Assembly: GCF_022352055.1 (NCBI RefSeq)
Contig: NZ_JAKRWM010000010.1
Span: forward strand, 124,001-188,000
DNA: 64,000 nucleotides
Source of the DNA: Cohnella mopanensis
GTDB lineage: Bacteria; Bacillota; Bacilli; Paenibacillales; Paenibacillaceae
Direction of reading: 5' to 3'
The notes below the pieces were generated by a model that was not told the origin of the DNA, searched no databases, and saw nothing but the letters and a program-made list of their open reading frames with translations. The first letter of the stretch is position 1. Every line of letters begins with the position of its first letter. Positions 8,795-18,274 of this stretch are shown here, piece by piece. Position numbers and translations under genes: made by a program.

Positions 8795-11055
8795 GCTTTG
8801 ATCTCCTTTGTTTCCTTCATTTTTTTCAGTTCTTTGTCGTCCGGGTACTCGATGCGGGAGTGGAACATCCCGATGACCGTTTCCTTAAGCGTCTCGGCGA
8901 TTTTGTCCAGTTCCCTAAGCGTCAAGTCGCATTCGTTGAATTGGTTATCATCCAAACGGTCCTTAATGATTTTACCGATCATCTCTTCGATTTGTTCCAC
9001 TTTAGGATGGTTTAGCGACCGGACGGCCGCTTCCACGCAGTCCGCGATGCCAACGATCGCAGCTTCCTTCGACTGCGCCTTCGGCCCCGGGTAACGGTAA
9101 TCATCCTCTGTAAAATCGATCTCCGCCCCTTGTTCCTGGGCTTGCTTGACCGCCTTGTAATAAAAGAACTTCAAGAATGTCGATCCATGGTGCTGCTCGG
9201 CGATGTCCCGGATCGGCTTGGGCAGCTTATGCGCTTTGAGCATATCCGCCCCGTCCTTCGCATGTGCGATGATGATCGAAGCGCTCACCTTAGGATCGAG
9301 CTTATCATGCGGATTTCCGGAGGCGCTTTGATTTTCGATAAAATAAAGCGGTCTCTTCGTCTTGCCGACGTCATGGTAGAAAGAACCTACGCGGCACAAT
9401 AGTCCATTCGCTCCTACGGACTCCGCCGCAGCCTCCGAGAGGTTACCGACCATCAAGCTGTGATGGTAAGTGCCCGGCGTCTCCGTGAGCACCTTGCGAA
9501 GCAAAGGATGATTAGGATTAGATAGCTCGACCAGCTTAAGCGCGGACAATATCCCGAACGTAACCTCGAAGAACGGCATCAGTCCAATGACGAGCACGGC
9601 TGTCAGCAATCCGCTGGAGAACATGAAGATGACCGATTGGACGAGCTGCGGCCGGCTTGGTTCGGGATTGACAAGCATGAGCGCGAGCACCGCAACGGAA
9701 CCGAAGAGGCTGACCATAATTCCCGCTTTGAGAATCGAGGAACGTTGGCTCGCCCTATGGATAGCCAACACTGCCGTGAAAGAAACGACAGCCGCTACGA
9801 AACCGTAATGAAAATCGAAAACATGCTCCTGCTCCACGTTAAGAATGAGACTGGCAAGCAGAGTGAACAAAAAGGAGCTCACAAGGCCGAGATGCAGATC
9901 GAGCAACAACGTCACGAGCATGCTTCCCATCGCGATCGGTGCCAAATAGCCGACAAAAGGCCATTCCTCGCTGTGGGTTAGCGAGACGAGATGCATGAAC
10001 AGAATGTTCAGCGCGAAGATCAGCAGCAGCATGACCCAGTCCACGTTCGTCCGTTTCTTGGCCGTTGCCGCGGCAATCAGCTCGACGTAACCATATAGCG
10101 CTAATGTGAAAATAACCGAAAACAACAGCACGCCCAGCTGCGGCAAGTAATTTTTGCGTTCCTGAAGCAGTCCTAACGAGTCCAGCTTCTCGTACAAGCT
10201 TTCCGTAATGACTTGTCCCGCCTTAACAACGACGTCGCCTTGCTTAATTAATACGGGCGGTGTATTCTGTTTGGCTTCGACTTTTCCGTCTTCCGTCGCT
10301 TTCTTATCGTAAAATTTGTTCGGCAAGATCGCCAAACGAGCGAGCTCCTGTACGATCTCGCGTTCCGTCTTCAGCGACAAGGAGCTTGCATTAACGAGCT
10401 CGGCGACTTTCGTTCTCGCCGTCTCCGCTTGCGTTAACGATTCTCCCGTCAGCTTGCGAACGACGTCCCACCCTACCTTGCGCATCTCGGTCAACTGATC
10501 CTGCGTTAAGCGGGGGATCTTGTAGAACGTCTCCTCAGGTATCGAATATAACTGCGACAGCACGACCTGCTGCATCTCCTGGAGCAAGCCCTCGGAATAC
10601 GTTTCCGATCCCTTGTTCGCTTTGACGAAATTCGCGATATACTGGTCGACGCGCTCCGGAATGACGCGCCGAAAAATATCGACCTTGTCGGCTTCCGTAA
10701 TCTGGTCGTCCAGATTTAGCTCCTCGATCCTAGCAAAGATTTCGTTGATCAGCGTTTCATTCCGAAGCACTACGATCGAATAGATCGGACCGACCTTCTC
10801 TGCGGCTTCTTCTTGTGCCTTTAACGTCGCCTTCTCGTCAAGCTCCTGGCGCGGCGCTTTAATATCCTTATCGCTTTTGCCGTTCAGCGTAATATCGTAA
10901 GTCTCCGGCACAAGGCGCGGAGCGATGCTGAAGTAAAACAAAAATACAAAAAGCAGGAGCAGGAGCCAGCGCATCGCTGCGCTGTGCTTCCATCCTGCCG
11001 CTGCCCCAGATAAGGTAAGCGGATTGCTTGGTTGGCCGCTGTCATTCCGACTCAT
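8791..11055 (-). CDS. pgpH: Cyclic-di-AMP phosphodiesterase PgpH (7TM-HD)
   Basis: The 754-residue membrane protein has a cytoplasmic start, one membrane helix (LLLLLFVFLFYFSIAPRLV), a large extracellular 7TMR-HD domain, seven further membrane helices in the middle third and a C-terminal HD domain. The HD motif is intact: TYHHSLMVGNLSE, then FYHDVGK, later IIIAHAKDGADM and EQHHGS. PgpH hydrolyses c-di-AMP. The ATG at 11055, 6 nt after GGGGAG, is chosen; a longer frame to 11133 overlaps phoH. It sits in the phoH-pgpH-ybeY-dgkA-cdd-era operon. Confidence 0.95.
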   Translation of the reverse strand: MSRNDSGQPSNPLTLSGAAAGWKHSAAMRWLLLLLFVFLFYFSIAPRLVPETYDITLNGKSDKDIKAPRQELDEKATLKAQEEAAEKVGPIYSIVVLRNETLINEIFARIEELNLDDQITEADKVDIFRRVIPERVDQYIANFVKANKGSETYSEGLLQEMQQVVLSQLYSIPEETFYKIPRLTQDQLTEMRKVGWDVVRKLTGESLTQAETARTKVAELVNASSLSLKTEREIVQELARLAILPNKFYDKKATEDGKVEAKQNTPPVLIKQGDVVVKAGQVITESLYEKLDSLGLLQERKNYLPQLGVLLFSVIFTLALYGYVELIAAATAKKRTNVDWVMLLLIFALNILFMHLVSLTHSEEWPFVGYLAPIAMGSMLVTLLLDLHLGLVSSFLFTLLASLILNVEQEHVFDFHYGFVAAVVSFTAVLAIHRASQRSSILKAGIMVSLFGSVAVLALMLVNPEPSRPQLVQSVIFMFSSGLLTAVLVIGLMPFFEVTFGILSALKLVELSNPNHPLLRKVLTETPGTYHHSLMVGNLSEAAAESVGANGLLCRVGSFYHDVGKTKRPLYFIENQSASGNPHDKLDPKVSASIIIAHAKDGADMLKAHKLPKPIRDIAEQHHGSTFLKFFYYKAVKQAQEQGAEIDFTEDDYRYPGPKAQSKEAAIVGIADCVEAAVRSLNHPKVEQIEEMIGKIIKDRLDDNQFNECDLTLRELDKIAETLKETVIGMFHSRIEYPDDKELKKMKETKEIKA

Positions 11056-11077
11056 CCGGCACTCCCCTTCCTTATGT

Positions 11078-12046
11078 TTATTGTTGTTCGCCGTTTGCGT
11101 TGTAGGCCAATATAATTTTCTGCACGAGCGCATGTCGGACGACGTCTTGATCGGTAAAGCTCACCATTCCGATCTCCTCGATATCGCGTAAAATCCGTTC
11201 GGCTTCGATCAAACCGGATTTTTTCCCTTTCGGAAGATCGATTTGCGTCACGTCTCCGGTAATAACCATCCGTGATCCGAAGCCTAGGCGGGTCAGGAAC
11301 ATCTTCATTTGCTCCGGGGTCGTATTCTGCGCTTCGTCCAAGATGACGAAGGAATCGTCCAACGTCCGCCCCCTCATGTAAGCGAGCGGAGCAATCTCGA
11401 TTTGCCCGCGCTCCATCGCTTTGGCTACGCCTTCAAGTCCGAGCGCGTCGTTAAGCGCATCGTACAACGGACGCAAATACGGGTCCACCTTCTCCTGCAG
11501 GTCGCCCGGCAGAAAACCTAAGCTTTCCCCTGCTTCGACGGCGGGACGAGTAAGCATGATCCGCTTCACTCTGCCCTCTTTCAACGCCGCGACCGCGCAC
11601 ATGACCGCCAAATATGTCTTACCGGTACCCGCTGGCCCAATGCCGAATACGATGTCCTTCTTCCTGATCGTTGTGACGTAATGCCTTTGGCCCAACGTCT
11701 TCGGAATGACCGGCTTACCGCGGAAAGTCGATGTAATCTCGCCCTTGAACAAGGACAGAAGCTCGTCCGCCTTTAATTCCCGCGACAATTCCAACGCGTA
11801 GCGGACATCTCGTTCGTTCAGTTGCAGTCCGCTTTGAACCAGTTGAATAAGGGTGTCGAATAATTGCTGCAACGAGCGAACTTCATCCGCGGGACCTTCA
11901 ATATAAATTTCCGCGTCCCTGGAATGGATAAGCGACACGGTTTCCTTCTCAATTAGTCTCAGGAACTTATCTTGCGGACCGAACAGCGCTAAGCCTTCAG
12001 CCGCATTGCGTAACGGGATAGTCGTATATTCTTTCAATTCCGTCAA
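11078..12046 (-). CDS. phoH: PhoH-like ATPase
   Basis: The 322-residue product has the PhoH ATPase core: Walker A GPAGTGKTYLAV near residue 138, LTRPAVEAGESLGFLPGDLQEKVDPY and Walker B FVILDEAQNT, with an N-terminal KH-like region. PhoH family proteins are ATPases linked to RNA metabolism through neighbours such as ybeY and era. The TTG at 12046 is preceded by GAGG at short spacing; a TTG at 12034 is possible. Confidence 0.94.
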   Translation of the reverse strand: MTELKEYTTIPLRNAAEGLALFGPQDKFLRLIEKETVSLIHSRDAEIYIEGPADEVRSLQQLFDTLIQLVQSGLQLNERDVRYALELSRELKADELLSLFKGEITSTFRGKPVIPKTLGQRHYVTTIRKKDIVFGIGPAGTGKTYLAVMCAVAALKEGRVKRIMLTRPAVEAGESLGFLPGDLQEKVDPYLRPLYDALNDALGLEGVAKAMERGQIEIAPLAYMRGRTLDDSFVILDEAQNTTPEQMKMFLTRLGFGSRMVITGDVTQIDLPKGKKSGLIEAERILRDIEEIGMVSFTDQDVVRHALVQKIILAYNANGEQQ

Positions 12047-12086
12047 AAAGCCTCATTCCCCCTAATCGGTAGATGCTTATCATAGC

Positions 12087-13265
12087 TTATCCTATTGGAC
12101 GTTCTATCGCGATAGATTGTTCCACTTCAAAAAGAACGGTTAACAACACTTTACCATTCTCGGTATGTTCATGCAAAATTTTTTCGGCTTTAATGACCGC
12201 ATCTTTCCCCGCTTTAGCCAGCATTTCGGAGCGCGCTTGCTCCAAACCGGCTAACTTGGCTTCTGCCGGCGTCCGGACTTTCTCAAGCTCTACCACTTCG
12301 AGCTCGTGCTCCTTCATCGTCCCGAACGGCAACAGCCGCTTCCAGAGCTGCGCGCGATGAACCGTCGTGCGCGTTTGCGAAATTTCGTAGGACGGCTCGC
12401 CGTATCCCGAAATTTGCAAGGCCCGGTTCCCGATAATCAGATATGAGCGATCTTGGGTAACTCCGGTTAAATTTTTGGACTTCGTGACTAGGGGAGACTC
12501 GATCCGATACTCATGCCACACCAAGCCCATCACTTTTCCTTTCGAAATGACCGTCTTATTGTTCCGCTCATCCCCGAGAACTCCGGAAATGAGGATGTCC
12601 CCTTTGCGCACCCGGTCGTTGCGTTCCACTTTCGGACGCCCATTCTCCGCAATGATTCGCGTAATAACGGCATCGGTCTTGGCGACGAGATGCCTTGGGC
12701 CTTCCAACGCCGTTTTCTCCGGCTTGGTCGAATCGATTACCGTAATCGAGATAGAGGTTCCCCGTTTGTCCACTCCGATCCATGCCGCTTCGGGCAACCG
12801 CAGCGCCAACCGCTGCGATAGCGATGCCGCATCCTGCAAGCGGAACGACCATTGGAAAGTGTAGACGCCTTCTTCCCTTGCGGCTTGCAGTATTTTCTCC
12901 TCGGGAATCGCGGTATTCCCTTCGATCCGGACATCCCAAACGAACGTAGACAGGAGGAATAAAGCCAGCACGAACGCGAGCATGCCTCCCGCGAATGTCT
13001 TTCTTCTAGACAGCCGTGCCATTCGAAACGGCAGCCCGTGCCGCGATATAATTCGAGTTCGGCTGCCGCATCCTCGCAATAACGGACGTAGGCGAAAAAA
13101 ATCGGGAACCGACACCCCGAAGGTCAATTGTCCCGCAGGACTGAACGATATATTCCAGAGCGGGACCTGTTCCCTAGTTGCCGCATTGAGGAAAACTTCG
13201 GGCTCCCCCCCAATGAGCTTAACCCAAACGTATCCGCGTATCGTTGCTACCCATGATCCTTTCAT
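12087..13265 (-). CDS. yqfD: Sporulation protein YqfD
   Basis: The 392-residue product matches YqfD: N-terminal GYVWVKLIGGEPEVFLNAA, a single membrane helix around residues 95-112 (GGMLAFVLALFLLSTFVWDV), then extracytoplasmic blocks such as RIEGNTAIPEEKILQAAREEGVY and RVRKGDILISG. In B. subtilis yqfC and yqfD belong to the mother-cell SigE regulon. The ATG at 13265 has GGAGGAG 8 nt upstream. A 149-nt gap without visible features separates it from yqfC. Confidence 0.92.
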   Translation of the reverse strand: MKGSWVATIRGYVWVKLIGGEPEVFLNAATREQVPLWNISFSPAGQLTFGVSVPDFFRLRPLLRGCGSRTRIISRHGLPFRMARLSRRKTFAGGMLAFVLALFLLSTFVWDVRIEGNTAIPEEKILQAAREEGVYTFQWSFRLQDAASLSQRLALRLPEAAWIGVDKRGTSISITVIDSTKPEKTALEGPRHLVAKTDAVITRIIAENGRPKVERNDRVRKGDILISGVLGDERNNKTVISKGKVMGLVWHEYRIESPLVTKSKNLTGVTQDRSYLIIGNRALQISGYGEPSYEISQTRTTVHRAQLWKRLLPFGTMKEHELEVVELEKVRTPAEAKLAGLEQARSEMLAKAGKDAVIKAEKILHEHTENGKVLLTVLFEVEQSIAIERPIG

Positions 13266-13414
13266 CTTTGACTCTCCTCCCGGCTTAGGGCTTGTCCAGA
13301 TCAACAGCAAAACAGCTTCGCCGTCATTGGGACATCCCGTTCGCGAGCCTATTGCTCTATACGATGGGTTGCGCTAGGGACGGCGAGCCATTGGACTCGA
13401 ACGTAATCCAAGCG

Positions 13415-13711
13415 TCAACTGGACGGCTTCCCTTTCGCGTGCAGCTGGACGCCCATGATTTTCCCTTCCACGAATACTTCCTCTGCCCCGATATTCCGGA
13501 TGACTAAATCTTGGCCCGTGACCTCCATAATCCCGTTATCCATCGCTAATCTTAGAACATCCGGGGAAAAATGGAGGATACCTCGGTGATTTTCCACCGT
13601 AACCTGAAGGCCCCCGATCATCGTGATGCGCGGCAAGTCCAGCACCACATCCTGCGGCAGGTCGAGAATCGTTGCGGTCCATTTGCGCAGCTTCCGACTT
13701 ACACGCATCAT
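13415..13711 (-). CDS. yqfC: Sporulation protein YqfC
   Basis: A 98-residue YabP/YqfC family protein with LDLPQDVVLDLPRITMIGGLQVTVENHRGI and VTGQDLVIRNIGAEEVFVEGKI, the family core. GGAGGGAGG lies 8 nt before the ATG at 13711. It precedes yqfD as in other spore formers and has its own promoter after a terminator. Confidence 0.92.
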   Translation of the reverse strand: MMRVSRKLRKWTATILDLPQDVVLDLPRITMIGGLQVTVENHRGILHFSPDVLRLAMDNGIMEVTGQDLVIRNIGAEEVFVEGKIMGVQLHAKGKPSS

Positions 13712-13737
13712 TGGGCGGTCCTCCCTCCTATACGTTA

Positions 13738-13766
13738 AACATATGCGCCGCATGCTCGCTTTATGA
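13738..13766 (-). promoter_or_regulatory. Candidate SigE promoter of yqfC-yqfD
   Basis: Minus strand: TCATAAA at 13766-13760, a 14-nt spacer and CATATGTT at 13745-13738, resembling the SigE consensus (ATATT-like -35, 14-15 nt, CATACAAT-like -10). It lies 27 nt before the yqfC start. The match is imperfect. Confidence 0.45.
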
Positions 13767-13821
13767 AGCGATGCCCGGCCAAGCCGCCATCCTCGCCATG
13801 TTTATCATCCGCGCGAACGAC

Positions 13822-13853
13822 AAAAAAGCAGACCCCATAGGGTCCGCTTTATG
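13822..13853 (-). terminator. Terminator after the NfeD-FloA operon
   Basis: Minus strand: AAAGCGGACCC-TAT-GGGGTCTGCTTTTTT, a near-perfect stem ending in a T-run, 28 nt after the 13881 stop. It isolates the operon from yqfC. Confidence 0.9.
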
Positions 13854-13880
13854 AAAACATTAGATATGGACGATCGTTCG

Positions 13881-14342
13881 CTATCGCCGGTAGGGTTTGC
13901 GCGCTCTCGGCGGGCCTAGTATTTCAGCCCACATGACGGCCCGGGCGAGCTCCGTGCTCGCCAAACCTTGAACCTCACCAGAGCCCCCTGTACGGGGCAC
14001 CGCATTTTGTTTCTTCGGCATGTTAGCCGTCGTGTTCGTCATCGCAATCGGCGATGATTCCAACGCATAGGCATCGTCAACCGTAGATTTATCCTCGACC
14101 AGGGATGGAAGCGACTCCCGCTGGCGGGAATCCACCCGGATCGTTCTCGGCTGCTGAGGAGCCGGCTTACGGATTTCAGGCTCGGGTTGCTTCGTCTGCT
14201 GATCGCTTCCCCCGAAGTCCGGCATCCGGTTAGGAGGCCGATTTTCGAGCGGAGATTTCCGAAAAAACAGCGAGTATATAATCCCGACCGCAAGGATGAC
14301 AAAGTAAAAATTATGCGTCAGGAACGATATTAATTCCTCCAC
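13881..14342 (-). CDS. Hypothetical membrane-anchored protein after floA
   Basis: A 153-residue product with one N-terminal membrane helix (FYFVILAVGIIYSLFF, residues 12-27) and then a polar, proline- and glutamine-rich tail without a recognised domain; the last 30 residues (LASTELARAVMWAEILGPPRA) look more ordered. The GTG start is 8 nt after AGGAGG. It is the third gene of the SigW-type NfeD-FloA operon, in the position of B. subtilis yqfB but not recognisably similar to it. A role with the flotillin assembly is only inferred from context. Confidence 0.8.
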   Translation of the reverse strand: MEELISFLTHNFYFVILAVGIIYSLFFRKSPLENRPPNRMPDFGGSDQQTKQPEPEIRKPAPQQPRTIRVDSRQRESLPSLVEDKSTVDDAYALESSPIAMTNTTANMPKKQNAVPRTGGSGEVQGLASTELARAVMWAEILGPPRARKPYRR

Positions 14343-14365
14343 CGTTCATTCCTCCTTGCTTACCC

Positions 14366-15361
14366 TTATGGCTTCTGCTGACCATTCCCGCCAATGTCAT
14401 TTTGCTTACCGATAGAACCCCGCATTTGCGTATCGGCTTCGATGTTTTTCAAGTTCATGTAATCCATGACTCCAAGCTTACCGGATTTCAAAGCCTCCGA
14501 CATCGCAAGAGGGACTTCGGATTCCGCTTCGACCACCTTCGCTTGCATCTCGACTACGCGAGCCTTCATCTCCTGCTCTTGGGCGACCGCCATCGCGCGA
14601 CGTTCTTCCGCCTTCGCTTGAGCGATTCGCTTATCGGCTTCCGCTTGCTCCGTTTGCAGTTGAGCCCCGATATTCTTACCTACGTCTACGTCAGCGATAT
14701 CAATAGACAAAATTTCGAATGCTGTGCCCGCATCCAAACCTTTGCTTAGTACCGTTTTGGAGATGAGATCAGGGTGTTCCAGAACGTCCTTATGGGATTC
14801 GGAAGCCCCGTTCGTGCTAACGATTCCTTCGGCAACACGAGCGAGAATGGTTTCCTCACCAGCTCCCCCGACGAGACGATCAATATTCGCACGAACCGTC
14901 ACACGAGCTTTAACCTTAACTTCAATACCGTTTTTCGCAACTGCGGAAACGACAGGAGTTTCGATGACTTTCGGATTTACGCTCATTTGAACCGCTTGAA
15001 GCACATCCCGTCCTGCGAGGTCGATCGCAGCTGCCCGCTCGAATACGAGAGGAATATCTGCGCGTTGTGCAGCTATTAGTGCGTTAACTACTCGATCAAC
15101 GTTACCGCCAGCAAGGAAGTGACTTTCTAACTGGTTAATATTCAAACCTAGACCGGCTTTAGTTGCCTTAATTAACGGATTAACGATCCGACCAGGAACA
15201 ACGCGGCGCAACCGCATCGCTACCAAAGTAATAATGCTGATACGCACACCTGCTGCCCAAGCAGAAATCCACAACATAAAAGGGAAAAAGCTCATAAACA
15301 CCGAAACCGCTACAATAACTACAGCTATAATGACTAGTAGTTGAACATCCGTAGTATTCAT
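14366..15361 (-). CDS. floA: Flotillin-like protein FloA
   Basis: A 331-residue membrane scaffold of functional membrane microdomains. It begins with a hydrophobic hairpin ([20 protein letters not shown], then WISAWAAGV), followed by an SPFH-like domain and the coiled coil [28 protein letters not shown] typical of FloA/YqfA. GGAGG lies 6 nt before the ATG. In B. subtilis it is co-transcribed with the NfeD-type yqeZ under SigW, which matches the layout here. Confidence 0.96.
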   Translation of the reverse strand: MNTTDVQLLVIIAVVIVAVSVFMSFFPFMLWISAWAAGVRISIITLVAMRLRRVVPGRIVNPLIKATKAGLGLNINQLESHFLAGGNVDRVVNALIAAQRADIPLVFERAAAIDLAGRDVLQAVQMSVNPKVIETPVVSAVAKNGIEVKVKARVTVRANIDRLVGGAGEETILARVAEGIVSTNGASESHKDVLEHPDLISKTVLSKGLDAGTAFEILSIDIADVDVGKNIGAQLQTEQAEADKRIAQAKAEERRAMAVAQEQEMKARVVEMQAKVVEAESEVPLAMSEALKSGKLGVMDYMNLKNIEADTQMRGSIGKQNDIGGNGQQKP

Positions 15362-15423
15362 CGTTTACCTCCAACAATTTATTAGTCTATTCGACTTTTC
15401 ATCAACTAGTAATTCGATGCAGC

Positions 15424-16806
15424 CTATTCGATCTCCTTCACAAGAATGCGCGTTCCATCCGCGGATAAGACCCGTACTCGCTTACCCTTCTCGACAAACT
15501 CGCCCGAGGTGATGACATCAAGACGTTCGCCGCCGAATTCCGCCATGCCCGAAGGGCGCAGCATAGACGTTGTCATCCCTTCCTGACCGATCCATTTGTC
15601 TCGGGATTGCTGAGGGACGAAACCTTTGTCCGTCGTTAATTGCTCGCTCAGGATAAACCGGTTCCAGATGCCCCGCTTGCGGAAAATATAAACGACTATA
15701 CCGACGATAACCGCTGCCACCAGTGCGGCTATGCCGAGCGACTGCAGCGCGTTGCCGGTATCGTAGGCTCCCATCGTGATCCCGAAGATCAACGCTACGA
15801 TGCCTAGAATACCCAAAATTCCGAAACTCGGCATGAATACTTCCAAGATTAGCAATCCGATTCCGATTAAGAACACGACCAATGCCTCTATTCCCGCGAA
15901 CCCAGCAATCGACTGACCGAAAAAGTAGAGTGCAAAGGACACGAGACCGATAATTCCCGGCACTCCGAAGCCTGGTACGAGAAACTCGATCGCAATGCCC
16001 GCGATTCCGATGATGAGCAACAAGGTAGCGATTCCCGGGCTCGTTACGAATTCGGATACCCTTTCCGCGAATGAAGGATTGAACTCAATCACCGCGCGAT
16101 CGGACAAGCCTTTCCAGGCGATCACTTCTTTCGTCGTCTTGGCGATCTTATCCGCATATCCTACTTTAAGGGCCTTCTCCGCGCTTAGGGAAATAATATG
16201 GCCTTTCTCTTTCGTTTCGCCGATCGCTTTCATCTCGACGACCGGATTAGGATCGACCATTCCGATCGCGATATTCGGATCGCGTCCGTTCAGCTCGGCT
16301 GCCGACGCCATCTCTTCCCTCCAAAAAGAAACAAGCTTCGGATGATCTACAGGGTTACCGTTACTGTCAACGATCATGGCTGCTCCGATTGTCGTGCCCG
16401 GAGCCATTGCGATATCTCCCGCGTTAAGCGATAGGTATGCGCCTGCCGAAGCCGCTTTGCCGCTAATAAAGGCCACCGTCGGCACGCCAGCTTCCCGTAT
16501 GCGCTTCCCAATAGCCTCGGCACTATCCAAACGGCCGCCAGGCGTGTCGATGTCGAGCACGACGAGGGAGGCTTTGGCTTTCTCCGCATCCGTTAAAGCG
16601 CGATCAAGAAAAGAAGCAAGACCGCTTTGCACCGTTTGTTGCACCGGAACCACGTATACGGCTCCGGCAGTAGTCTCTTCTGCAGCTCGAACGCCGCCTA
16701 CAGCAATGCCGATAATCGGAATTACCGATAGGAGAAGCAGCAGGGCAAGCCTGGCCGCTCTAGTCCACCCATCGATTTTCTGGCGATTGGGATGAGATAA
16801 GGTCAA
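15424..16806 (-). CDS. NfeD-family membrane serine protease (YqeZ type)
   Basis: The 460-residue product has an N-terminal membrane/signal segment, a ClpP-like protease domain with the nucleophile region FISGKAASAGAYLSL near residue 120, then four to five membrane helices and a C-terminal NfeD OB-fold (AEFGGERLDVITSGEFVEKGKRVRV). The family works with SPFH proteins, encoded next door as floA. The TTG at 16806, 7 nt after AGGAGG, is preferred: the ATG at 16812 is only 1 nt from that site. Confidence 0.92.
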   Translation of the reverse strand: MTLSHPNRQKIDGWTRAARLALLLLLSVIPIIGIAVGGVRAAEETTAGAVYVVPVQQTVQSGLASFLDRALTDAEKAKASLVVLDIDTPGGRLDSAEAIGKRIREAGVPTVAFISGKAASAGAYLSLNAGDIAMAPGTTIGAAMIVDSNGNPVDHPKLVSFWREEMASAAELNGRDPNIAIGMVDPNPVVEMKAIGETKEKGHIISLSAEKALKVGYADKIAKTTKEVIAWKGLSDRAVIEFNPSFAERVSEFVTSPGIATLLLIIGIAGIAIEFLVPGFGVPGIIGLVSFALYFFGQSIAGFAGIEALVVFLIGIGLLILEVFMPSFGILGILGIVALIFGITMGAYDTGNALQSLGIAALVAAVIVGIVVYIFRKRGIWNRFILSEQLTTDKGFVPQQSRDKWIGQEGMTTSMLRPSGMAEFGGERLDVITSGEFVEKGKRVRVLSADGTRILVKEIE

Positions 16807-16849
16807 GTCCATTCCTCCTACAACTTTTTTTTAGGCGATATACTCTTAA

Positions 16850-16875
16850 TACGGTTCGACAGAACTATTGTTTCA
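16850..16875 (-). promoter_or_regulatory. SigW-type promoter of the NfeD-FloA operon
   Basis: Minus strand: TGAAAC at 16875-16870, 16-nt spacer, CGTA at 16853-16850. This is the exact B. subtilis SigW consensus, 44 nt before the gene. A TTGACA at 16946-16941 upstream may belong to a second, weaker promoter. Confidence 0.85.
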
Positions 16876-16957
16876 ATCCACCTTAATTAAGTATCGGGTC
16901 GACCCCTTCAGGAAATTAGTAAACAGGGGAAATAAGTTTCTGTCAAGCTGGCAGAAA

Positions 16958-16985
16958 GCAAAAAGCACTCCCCTAAAGGAGTGCC
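16958..16985 (-). terminator. Terminator after yqeY
   Basis: Minus strand: GCACTCC-TTTA-GGGGAGTGC followed by TTTTTGC, 18 nt after the yqeY stop. It separates rpsU-yqeY from the NfeD operon. Confidence 0.92.
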
Positions 16986-17002
16986 TGTCGTTCATGTCGG
17001 AA

Positions 17003-17446
17003 TTATTGCAGAGATTGTTGGACGATTGCATTGACGAGCTTACCGTCAGCAATTCCCTTCACCTTGGGCATAAGAGCGCCCATCAATTTCCCCAGATCGG
17101 CTTTAGAAGAAGCACCGGTTTCTTGCATGGTCTGTACAACAATGGCTTTGACTTCTTCTTCCGTAAGCTGTCGTGGAAGATATTCAGAGATGATCTCAAT
17201 TTCTGCCTTCACATTGCTCACGAGATCTTCCCTACCGCCTTTTTCAAAGTCTTGGAGGGAATCACGTCGCTGCTTGAGTTCACGGCTCATTATATTAAGC
17301 AATTCGTTATCGTCAAGCGCGCGGCGTAGCTCGATTTCTTGGTTTTTGATCGATGCACGAACCATGCGAATCGTCTGCAGGCGAAATTTCTCACCGCTCT
17401 TCATCGCTTGTTTCATGTCTTCGTTCAATCGTTCCGCAAGATTCAT
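17003..17446 (-). CDS. yqeY: GatB/YqeY domain protein
   Basis: A 147-residue helical protein beginning MNLAERLNEDMKQAMKSGEKFRLQTIRMVRASIKN, with the conserved YLPRQLTEEE and GKLMGALMPKVKGIADGKLVN ending. The domain resembles the tRNA-binding tail of GatB; its function when alone is not settled. It directly follows rpsU, as in most Firmicutes. Confidence 0.95.
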   Translation of the reverse strand: MNLAERLNEDMKQAMKSGEKFRLQTIRMVRASIKNQEIELRRALDDNELLNIMSRELKQRRDSLQDFEKGGREDLVSNVKAEIEIISEYLPRQLTEEEVKAIVVQTMQETGASSKADLGKLMGALMPKVKGIADGKLVNAIVQQSLQ

Positions 17447-17461
17447 GAGTGCGGATTCCTC

Positions 17462-17635
17462 CTAGAACTTCCGTTTGCGCGCAGCTTCGGATTTCAACTT
17501 CCGCTTAACGCTTGGTTTCTCGTAATGTTTACGTTTCTTCACTTCCGCGAGAACGCCGTCTTTGGCAATGGAACGCTTAAAGCGGCGGAGTGCAGCGTCG
17601 ATTGTTTCATTTTTTCGTACTTTTGTTTCGGCCAC
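17462..17635 (-). CDS. rpsU: Ribosomal protein bS21
   Basis: The 57-residue product reads [20 protein letters not shown] and ends in a very basic tail ([13 protein letters not shown]). The GTG at 17635 is chosen: it follows GGAGGGAGG by 8 nt and gives the normal S21 length; the longer frame to 17677 would add 14 unrelated residues. S21 is a small-subunit protein at the mRNA exit platform. Confidence 0.97.
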   Translation of the reverse strand: MAETKVRKNETIDAALRRFKRSIAKDGVLAEVKKRKHYEKPSVKRKLKSEAARKRKF

Positions 17636-17790
17636 CTGTTTTCCCTCCCTCCGCAACAGACCCAACACGGTTATCAAACTATATTATATGTGATGAGGAA
17701 AGGGGGTGTCAACTTGAGTCTGACGAAAAATTCGATTCCTGCTCAACTAAGTTTTTCCTCGATTCCATATGCTTCCAATACGCGACTATC

Positions 17791-18144
17791 CTAGTTGGAA
17801 GACGGATTTAAATTGGCCAGTTTCTCTCCCCCGAGAATGTGCCAGTGAAAGTGAAATACGATTTGTCCGGAATCTCTTCCGCAGTTGTTCACCAGCCGAT
17901 AACCGGATTCCTCTAGTCCCGCTTCCTTAGCGATCTGCCGCGCGGCGAATAAAGTTCGCCCAAGCAATTCGGCGTCTTCGGCGCCCCATTCGTTCATCGA
18001 TGCGATATGTTTCTTAGGAATGACCAACAGGTGAACGGGAGCTTGCGGTTGGATATCATGGAACGCGAGGACATGTTCGTCCTCGAACACTTTGCGCGAC
18101 GGAATCGTTCCTTCGGCAATTTTACAGAACAGGCAATCTGACAA
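17791..18144 (-). CDS. HIT family protein
   Basis: A 117-residue histidine-triad nucleotide hydrolase or transferase of the HinT type. The triad motif HFHWHILGG is near the C terminus; CLFCKIAEGTIP at the N terminus is the usual zinc-binding half-site with the later His. It probably hydrolyses AMP-linked amidates. The TTG at 18144 is taken because AAGGGG lies 8 nt upstream; the GTG at 18153 overlaps that site. The 155-nt gap to rpsU shows nothing clear. Confidence 0.93.
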   Translation of the reverse strand: MSDCLFCKIAEGTIPSRKVFEDEHVLAFHDIQPQAPVHLLVIPKKHIASMNEWGAEDAELLGRTLFAARQIAKEAGLEESGYRLVNNCGRDSGQIVFHFHWHILGGEKLANLNPSSN

Positions 18145-18225
18145 TGAACACACCCCTTAGAAATCTATTGCACTTATCATAACGTATTCCCTTCCTCCTC
18201 GTCCAACTGCGCTCTGCCTGAAGAG

Positions 18226-18262
18226 GCAAAAAAAAGAGGACCTACGTCTGCAGGCCTCCGGT
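18226..18262 (-). terminator. Terminator after the His-tract gene
   Basis: Minus strand: an imperfect hairpin (GGAGGCCT, loop, AGGTCCTC) followed by eight T residues, beginning about 15 nt after the stop at 18275. Confidence 0.75.
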
Positions 18263-18274
18263 AGTCTCTCGCGC

